Source of the DNA: Carpediemonas membranifera | Taxonomy: Eukaryota > Fornicata | Reading direction: 5' to 3' | DNA length: 64,000 nt | Assembly (NCBI GenBank): GCA_019828565.1 | Contig: JAHDYR010000066.1 | Location: forward strand, 372,001 to 436,000 | Program-made: the position numbers and the translations under genes | Shown: positions 58,368 through 64,000 of the stretch, piece after piece | Layout of the letters: each line of letters starts with the position of its first letter | How positions within the stretch are numbered: position 1 is the stretch's first letter | Notes under the pieces: generated by a model | Databases searched by the model: none | Seen by the model: only the letters and a program-made list of their open reading frames with translations | What the model was told of the DNA's origin: nothing

Positions 58368-60221
58368 ATGGCAATAAGCGAGCCAGCATCGCTGCGTGGA
58401 GGACCGCAGATATCAAATCGTGTGAACTCCACAACGCTTGACAAGCGGCTCACGAACATCTACGACTACTACTCTGGCGGAGGTTTCTCCTCAATAATGC
58501 TGAAGCAGTGCCTTGACATCATATCTTTCATCTTTACTTTGACCCTTATCTCATTCGGCATTTTCCGGGTGGACTGGCTTAGCATCATCCGTTGCACCAT
58601 CAGTGACAGCTGCACGGGCAAGCTGCTGCGGCATGACTTTCCCCTCATCCTCATCATCCTCGCCGTTCCCTTCGTCCCCATCTGCCTGGGATACCTCGGC
58701 TTCCTCCTGGTCCGGGCGGCCAGGACGTACAAGTGGGGGCGGTGGGTCCGGGCCTTGTTCGTCCAGCTCTGCATCGATGAGGACTATCTCGCCAACACTC
58801 CGTGGCCTGTTATCGCAGACCGACTGATCCATAGCTCGTTCCTGGACAGGACCTCAATGACCCGGGGAGGGGAGGAGCGCGTGGTGCCGCTGACGATGGC
58901 CGAGATCACGGCGAGATTGTGCCGGACGGACAACTTCCTGATAGGGCTCGTCAACAACAACGTTGTCCCGCTGCCTCGGCCCTCGTTCATCGCGCTCTTC
59001 CACAAGGTAACCCGACACCGTAAGAACCCGAGGCACCGGGCCCCAGCAGGGTATGCCGCAGCTCCAGCAGACGGCGACGACCTGACTGGCGTCGACGGCA
59101 TGCTGGACTCGGGATCGCTGGACCAGCCCCTCACCCCGGACGACTCCGCGGCCCCTGGTGTGGCTGAGGACCTGTCCGTCGGATCCCTCCCACCCATAGA
59201 GCCGCTGCCGATTGCCCTGCCGTCCATCCTGGCCAGCTCGATGTCCGAGCCGACCCAGCTGCCGGTTGACTCCGTCTATGGCGTGACTTCGCTCTTCTCG
59301 ACGCGGCCCAACGTCTACTTCACCCAAGTAGGGGAGACCGCCCTCCGTCTGGCCTTCCTCAATAAGATGATGATCACAAGAAACATTGGCACGGGCTACC
59401 CTGCGAATATCATACCACCAAGTTTCAGGAACGACCCAGTCTCGGCCCGACGAATCGTCGTCACCCGGTTCCGACTGTACGGCCTCATCGCCCTGCCTCT
59501 GACACCGTTTATCTTCGTATACGCCCTGATCTTCTCCGTCCTGGGCCATGGCTCCGAGTTCTACGCCAACCCCGCCACCCTGGGCACTGGTCGGTGGTCC
59601 CGGTATGCACTGCTCCGTTTCAGACGGTACAACGAGCTCCCGCACAACTTTGCCCGGCGGGTGCGGGAGTCGTATCAGCACGCGGACGACTATGTCAACC
59701 AGTTCCGGAACCCGGTGGCTGACCAACTGGTGCACTTCGTCATCTACGTCCTCAGCGGGGCCCTCGTGTTCTTGCTGTTCGTCACGCTGGTCGACGACTC
59801 CCTCGCGACGAGCGTCACAGTGCTCAATAGGAACCTCCTCTGGTACACAGGGGTCCTCAGCGTCGCAGTGATCGGGCTGCGTTCCCTGGTGGCGACCACG
59901 GGAAGCACGACGGACCCAGTGACCGCCCTGAACAAGGTGGCAGAGTGCACCGGGTTTATGCCGCCCCAGTGGGTCGGTGAGGAGCACACCAAGCACGTGC
60001 TGAAGCAGTTCAGGCGGCTGTACTCTACACAGATCCAGGTGCTGCTGGATGAGCTTCAGGGAATTATAGTACTGCCGTACACGCTGCTGGTGGTGATGCC
60101 GCGCGCCGCAGACTCCATCGTGGAGTGGGTGGCGTACCACGAGGAGGTCATTGAGGCGCCTCCCATCGGAGGAGTCTACCAGCCTCGGAACTACGATCAG
60201 GGCGGTAAGTCCATGATTTAG
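58368..60221 (+). CDS. ATG9: Autophagy-related lipid scramblase ATG9
   Basis: A 617-residue multipass protein. The conserved ATG9 core is clear: a first hydrophobic pair near residues 50-115, the variable cytosolic loop (residues ~200-300, low complexity), then YALLRFRRYNELPHNFARRV and ESYQHADDYVNQF. The latter correspond to the family's FREFNELPHxFxxRLxxSY...A..Y..QF. Transmembrane helices (LVHFVIYVLSGALVFLLFVT; LLWYTGVLSVAVIGLRSLVA) and a C-terminal GVYQPRNYDQGG tail follow. ATG9 vesicles seed autophagosome membranes. AGTAAAG overlaps the stop codon. Confidence 0.85.
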   Translation: MAISEPASLRGGPQISNRVNSTTLDKRLTNIYDYYSGGGFSSIMLKQCLDIISFIFTLTLISFGIFRVDWLSIIRCTISDSCTGKLLRHDFPLILIILAVPFVPICLGYLGFLLVRAARTYKWGRWVRALFVQLCIDEDYLANTPWPVIADRLIHSSFLDRTSMTRGGEERVVPLTMAEITARLCRTDNFLIGLVNNNVVPLPRPSFIALFHKVTRHRKNPRHRAPAGYAAAPADGDDLTGVDGMLDSGSLDQPLTPDDSAAPGVAEDLSVGSLPPIEPLPIALPSILASSMSEPTQLPVDSVYGVTSLFSTRPNVYFTQVGETALRLAFLNKMMITRNIGTGYPANIIPPSFRNDPVSARRIVVTRFRLYGLIALPLTPFIFVYALIFSVLGHGSEFYANPATLGTGRWSRYALLRFRRYNELPHNFARRVRESYQHADDYVNQFRNPVADQLVHFVIYVLSGALVFLLFVTLVDDSLATSVTVLNRNLLWYTGVLSVAVIGLRSLVATTGSTTDPVTALNKVAECTGFMPPQWVGEEHTKHVLKQFRRLYSTQIQVLLDELQGIIVLPYTLLVVMPRAADSIVEWVAYHEEVIEAPPIGGVYQPRNYDQGGKSMI

Positions 60222-60882
60222 TAAAGCCTGGGAGGTTACAAGCACTGTCTAGCAGGGGTTGGTTTATACGTTGCTTGGGTATTAATTAATCTTTGTTGGG
60301 TGATGATCAAGCATATTGATGTGTCGGAGAGGAGGTTGATATTGTTAAAGAAGAGATAGAAGCCAGAGATGTGTGTGTGCCCTGTGTAAGAAGAGAGGGA
60401 TCGTTCAGATTTCCAAGGAATAGAATCTTCACTGTGAATCGGTGCGCCCTGCGGACTTTAGGATTCGGGCAAAGAGTGTCATCTTCAAGGACCAAGAACA
60501 AACGCATTGGCAGCCTGTAGGGCTCTATGGTGCACAAATGAGGCAAGAGTGGCTAAGTAAGGTATGGATGGTGCGCTCAGCGATCTTGGTGGTATGGTTT
60601 CCGCAATGCTGTTCAGTAGTAGCAAAATAATCCTCCTTGCGCGCTATTACAAACGATTTGTGTTCTTTCGACTGATGACGAACATATGATGACTCAAAAT
60701 CGACTTCGACACAAAGGTGTCGTGATCACGAAGAAAGATTCTGTTTGACGCACGTGATAAATGAGGTCCCTTGAGTGTGCATGCAGATACCGGTGCAAAT
60801 CGTCCATAAATATCAATGATCGTCAGGGCCAGATGAGGTCGAGATGCATTCGAGGTAATCGGCACGTACCTTGCGATATACT

Positions 60883-61686
60883 TTACTGGATCAGGCTGCT
60901 GCGGCGGCCCATCTTCTTGATGAGCTTGCCGTCGTCACTGCGATCAGATCTAGGGCGCCGTCCCTTATTAGGAACGAAGGAGCCATCGACCTTGGCAATA
61001 ACAAGTGTGTGGTCGCCTAAGGGAACCATCTGATGCACCGTGCAGACAAAGGCGCAGATGGTCTCCGTGACGACAGGTGCGGCCGCGGTGGCGGCCTTCG
61101 CCTCCCTGATTGTGAGGCGGTGGTCCGAGAGCAGCCCGGTCTTCGTCGCCGCGTCCGCGTCCGCGTCGGCTTCCTCGATGGCAACGTCCCAATACTCATC
61201 CATCACGGTCTCAATGTCGTTGAGGTCGCGGTCGATGTAGTTGACGCTGAAGGCGGCTGCCTGCTCGATGATGATCTTCGCAACACGCCTGCGGTTGCCG
61301 ATGGGGAATGCGATAAATGCGGGATCGATAGAGCAGAGCATGGGAACACGGGGGATTGCGATGGGGATGCCCTTCTCGTCCTCCACCACTGGGTAAGGGG
61401 CACGGGGAAGACGAACCTATGAGTGGGAAGCGGGAGTTGTCTCGGTTGCTCCACGCTACAGGGAAATCTACTTGTTTCAGTGGACTGGTTGCGCTCTTCC
61501 AGTCTGTGTAACTCGGAAAAGATGGGGACTAAGCGCCGTGGGGGACGTACCAGAATAATCAATGTCAACGCCACCTTCCTCGTCCAGCTCCTCGAGACTT
61601 GGAAGCTCAGTGATGTTCATAAGAGCCATTAGGTTAGAGTTCGACCGTCTAAGGGCTGCGCTACTCCATTTTGACGCCGTATCCAT
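60883..61686 (-). CDS. Flavin-reductase-like FMN-binding protein (three exons, 32-nt middle exon)
   Basis: Exon 1 is 61551-61686, intron 1 is 61504-61550 (47 nt, GTACGT...GTTACACAG), exon 2 is 61472-61503 (32 nt), intron 2 is 61417-61471 (55 nt, GTAGAT...ACTCATAG) and exon 3 is 60883-61416. The product has 233 residues; a second start at 61629 would shorten it by 19. The phases fit only if the small exon is included. It reads DWKSATSPLKQ and leads into VRLPRAPYPVVEDEKGIPIA, the start of a flavin reductase-like split barrel (PVVLVTxxDxxGxPN...). SIDPAFIAFPIGNRRRVAKI and AFSVNYIDRD complete the FMN-binding pattern. The family binds FMN and includes flavoredoxins and oxygen-stress reductases. 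Partner and substrate are unknown. Confidence 0.75.
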
Positions 61687-62284
61687 CGTGCGATTCGTTT
61701 GTGCTGACCCGTCGGGCAGTTTAGCCGATGTCGGCAGAACTGTTGGCGCACGCACCTGGCATGGCTGGGCAGTACGCCGGCGACACAGTGCCTTCTGACA
61801 GTTTCCAAAATTTCATTCTGATTGATATTTGATTTATATAGCCCATTATACTGCGGAGGGTTGTAGCTGCTTTGATTGTAAGAATTTTGTGTTGAAGTAC
61901 CAAGCCCAGCAACACGGATGTTTACAATCAGCACCTCAACGGCAGAACTACTTCTACCCCAATGGCTGTGTCTCCGCCATGGCCTCACTTTAAGACACAC
62001 CATTCCGACTCGACAGGCCGAGGCTCTCATGCCGGGGTCCGTGGGGGTGTCGACTCGGTCGCTCAAAGAAACAACTCCACTGCATTCGAATTAAAGGCTT
62101 TCTGCTTCGCCCACCCCTGTTCTCACTTGTGGCACCGTGCTCTCACCCGGTTGAGTCTCCGCGGCTTGGCACCGGCAGATAACCTTCGGTCAGTCCGACC
62201 TGCATGCATGCGCGCCATTCCTTGCCATTCGTTTGGTCCGCCGTGGTCCGGCCATGGCCGCCTGACTTGACTCCGGTCGTCAAT

Positions 62285-62959
62285 ATGCTCGGGTTTGCAC
62301 GGGACCTGTATGACTACATCACATTCAAGCCAGAGATGAGAGTATGCTTACTAGGCGAGTCAGGCAGTGGAAAGACGCTGTTCGCTTTGACGATGGCGGA
62401 TTATTTTGAGCCGAAAGAGCGACTTCAGCGTCAAACGAAGCCCACTGCTGGATTGAACCACATTAGGATAGCTACAGAGACTTATCGCTTCTGTATATGG
62501 GATCTTCCGGGGAATAAGGCCTTCAGGTCGATGTGGCAGCGCTACTCGAGTGACGCTCATGCGACAATCATCCTCGCCACTGCCGACTGCCCGGCCAAGG
62601 ACGTCCGCACGGTGTACGACTGCCTGATGCATATCCCGGGCCGCATAGCGATTATGGTCCGCGGGTCGGCGGACCCCCTCATGACAGTGTGGGGTGACAT
62701 CGCACAGACGGTGCCCCTCGTCGACCCCGCCGCCATGGTCATGACTACGGCACTGCTACCGCCCATGCGGCCAGCTGGGGGGCTTGGGGCTGTGCTGGGG
62801 TCTATATCCCACTGCGGCGCCGAAACCCTCCCCCCTCCTGAGATTGAGGCGGTGAAGGGAACACTCGACGGCGTCCCTGTGATCTTAGTGGGTGTTAGTG
62901 AGGGTCAGAAGCTGTGCGACGTCGGGGAGCGGGTGCTGGCCTGGCTTTCCGAGGGGTGA
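62285..62959 (+). CDS. Arf/Arl-like small GTPase, divergent
   Basis: A 224-residue protein from the ATG at 62285. The P-loop is LGESGSGKT, a switch-I Thr is in RQTKPTAGLNH, and the G3 motif is WDLPGNKAFRSMW, like the WDxGGQxxxRxxW of Arf/Arl/SRP-receptor-beta proteins but with Pro-Gly for Gly-Gly. The catalytic Gln is replaced by Asn. The NKxD base-specificity motif is not recognisable (RGSAD at the expected place), so nucleotide specificity or binding may be altered. It lacks an N-terminal glycine for myristoylation. It could be a Golgi/ciliary Arl or SRPRB-like; not resolved. Confidence 0.72.
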   Translation: MLGFARDLYDYITFKPEMRVCLLGESGSGKTLFALTMADYFEPKERLQRQTKPTAGLNHIRIATETYRFCIWDLPGNKAFRSMWQRYSSDAHATIILATADCPAKDVRTVYDCLMHIPGRIAIMVRGSADPLMTVWGDIAQTVPLVDPAAMVMTTALLPPMRPAGGLGAVLGSISHCGAETLPPPEIEAVKGTLDGVPVILVGVSEGQKLCDVGERVLAWLSEG

Positions 62960-63140
62960 TGGGAAGAGGGTCGTTTCTTTTGGTTTAAAGTTTTAGATGC
63001 GGTATTGGTGCCAGTAACGAGTCTAGCAAAGGGTGAGGTGGTCTGGGTCTGCGTACAGGACCAGACCTTCGCCCCGCAGATTATGTCAGAAAACAAGTAG
63101 CGTTTAGAGGGTTTATGTGGAGGATTCATGTAAAGGTGAC

Positions 63141-63362
63141 TTAGGCTGTCGACCCCCCTGGGATGAACTCCAGAGGACTGAACAGGTTCAGTCTGACGGC
63201 CCACCTGTCGTACACCAGAAGGGTAGCGGACATGAGGGCGTCGGCGATGGTAAGAGCGACGGTTCTGGGTGGGATCTTGGTTCTCGCTCCAGCAGAAACT
63301 AGGAATGCGGCAGCTTTGGACGCGCACATTGGGATGTTGGAGCCATCCGGCCGCGGAAATTT
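63141..63362 (-). pseudogene. 3' fragment of a gene interrupted by Fanzor copy 2
   Basis: Reading away from the element border at 63363, an open frame on the minus strand encodes ~73 residues ending LMSATLLVYDRWAVRLNLFS and then PLEFIPGGSTA, with TAA at 63141-63143. There is no start codon of its own outside the element. The tail is closely related to the fragment at 33656-33769. The simplest reading is that Fanzor copy 2 inserted into, and separated, a gene whose 5' part lies beyond the right edge. The family is not recognised. Confidence 0.55.
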
Positions 63363-64000
63363 AGACTCAACAATTCTAATCCTGCGCGGCACACTACCTC
63401 CACTCACCCACTTCAGCCCTCGTCTGTACAATCGGGCTTTCGTGCTTTCAGTCGTCGGTCTGCACGAAAAGATGCGTCGTCCATCGTCTGTGTCGAACGC
63501 TGCTGTCTTCTTTCGCGTCTGTGCTCGTCTGTTACGCGCTCATCTGTCGTCCATTGCCGGCGTCTGAAGCTCATGTCGTCGTCGTCATCGTCATCTTCGT
63601 CTGTTGTGAGAGACACTAGTGGTGGAAAGCGGTTGTAGCTAGTAGTAAAGACGCTTTGTGTTGTATGATGCTGCTAGCTGATGAACCCCGAAAAGAAATG
63701 ATCGATGCATGCAGCTCAATAGACTCCAATCCCTTCCAAGATAAACACGGTGAAGGCTTCCGTTAACAAGGCCATTGGCGAGATTAACGGTGGAGGCGAT
63801 AACAACGCGCCGCGGCGAGGAAACCTTGAACCGGGCATGCGTTCTTTCACGCAGGCTAAGTACACATTCACTTGCCTGCTTGCGTGCGTCTCTGCATCTG
63901 CGCACGCGTTGACCCCACCGAGGACGGTCAACCTGTTCGACGAGGAGGTCCTCAAGCAGATCGTCAGCATTGCTCAGCAAAAGGTGTCGAAGGCAAAGGC
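63363..64000 (+). mobile_element. Fanzor element copy 2 (runs off the window)
   Basis: The reverse complement of the 48595-47960 region of copy 1, nearly identical. It starts with the 75-bp terminus (63363-63437) and continues through the leader and the first ~90 codons of the nuclease frame. Differences from copy 1 include a 24-base deletion between short GCAT repeats in the leader, a 3-base change in the GAC-repeat tract and the loss of the Fanzor start codon. Confidence 0.88.
63729..64000 (+). CDS. Fanzor nuclease N-terminus, copy 2 (partial; start codon mutated)
   Basis: The frame corresponding to the ATG of copy 1 reads ATC at 63729-63731 (IPSKINTVKASVNKAIGEIN). It stays open to the end of the window through VNLFDEEVLKQIVSIAQQKV. 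The first in-frame ATG is at 63837 (MRSFTQAKYTF). Either translation starts there, losing ~36 residues outside the known catalytic region, or this copy is silenced. The rest of the nuclease lies outside the window. Confidence 0.7.
   Translation, partial: MPSKINTVKASVNKAIGEINGGGDNNAPRRGNLEPGMRSFTQAKYTFTCLLACVSASAHALTPPRTVNLFDEEVLKQIVSIAQQKVSKAK

Overview
The window is nuclear DNA of a GC-rich, gene-dense protist. Genes lie on both strands, usually 50-500 bases apart, and carry few, very short introns. Several features point to a free-living metamonad of the Fornicata (Carpediemonas/Kipferlia-like). There is a giardin/SF-assemblin-type filament protein, a stand-alone glycine decarboxylase subunit 2 with a presequence-like N-terminus, and a likely pyrophosphate-type PEP carboxykinase. 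Intron 3' ends read (C/T)N(A/C)ACACAG, close to the extended acceptor known from Giardia, and GTAAA often sits at or just after stop codons. The organism assignment is inference; no rRNA or other marker is present.

Layout. 0-8.2 kb: PPi-PEPCK-like enzyme (runs off the left edge), UBXD11-like SEP/UBX protein, a two-exon WD40 protein, inositol-3-phosphate synthase. 8.5-15.8 kb: two small hypothetical proteins, HD-domain 5'-nucleotidase, MYND-finger protein, prefoldin subunit 2, divergent adenosylhomocysteinase-like protein, multipass membrane protein. 16-22 kb: glycine decarboxylase subunit 2, UMP-CMP kinase, coiled-coil protein, Prp4. 22-32 kb: a 1607-residue DOCK-like protein, ribosomal protein uL15, LMBR1-like membrane protein, RCC1-repeat protein with a G6 frameshift. 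32-46 kb: cAMP-receptor-like GPCR, enhancer of rudimentary, Sec61 alpha, SF-assemblin, C2H2 zinc-finger protein, FIST-cyclase fusion, TBC RabGAP, UPF1/Aquarius-like helicase. 46.2-48.6 kb: a Fanzor (eukaryotic TnpB-like RNA-guided nuclease) element. 48.6-63 kb: TPH-type coiled-coil protein, three proteins of unknown function, FG-GAP membrane protein, HAD phosphatase, ATG9, flavin-reductase-like protein, Arf-like GTPase. 63.1-64 kb: a gene fragment cut by a second Fanzor copy that runs off the right edge.

The accessory interest is the Fanzor family. One almost complete but frameshifted copy, one copy running off the window, a solo 75-bp terminus at 33.8 kb and a diverged terminus at 46.2 kb share the same end sequence. 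Two related host-gene fragments lie next to two of the termini. The housekeeping genes fit an anaerobic flagellate: glycine cleavage in a mitochondrion-related organelle, PPi-linked energy metabolism, cytoskeletal filaments, autophagy, ER translocation and a working spliceosome (Prp4, Aquarius-like helicase).

Gene-free stretches over 300 bases in which I see nothing convincing: 1697-2113, 3359-3716, 8183-8564, 11975-12356, 15746-16068, 17674-18150 (only a doubtful 73-codon secreted ORF), 21452-22222, 27047-27369, 31776-32428, 34244-34717, 37073-37429, 38472-38817, 60222-60882 and 61687-62284. 33539-33925 holds mobile-element debris. Start codons given are in-frame ATGs. Exon boundaries were read by eye from GT/AG sites, reading frame and family conservation.
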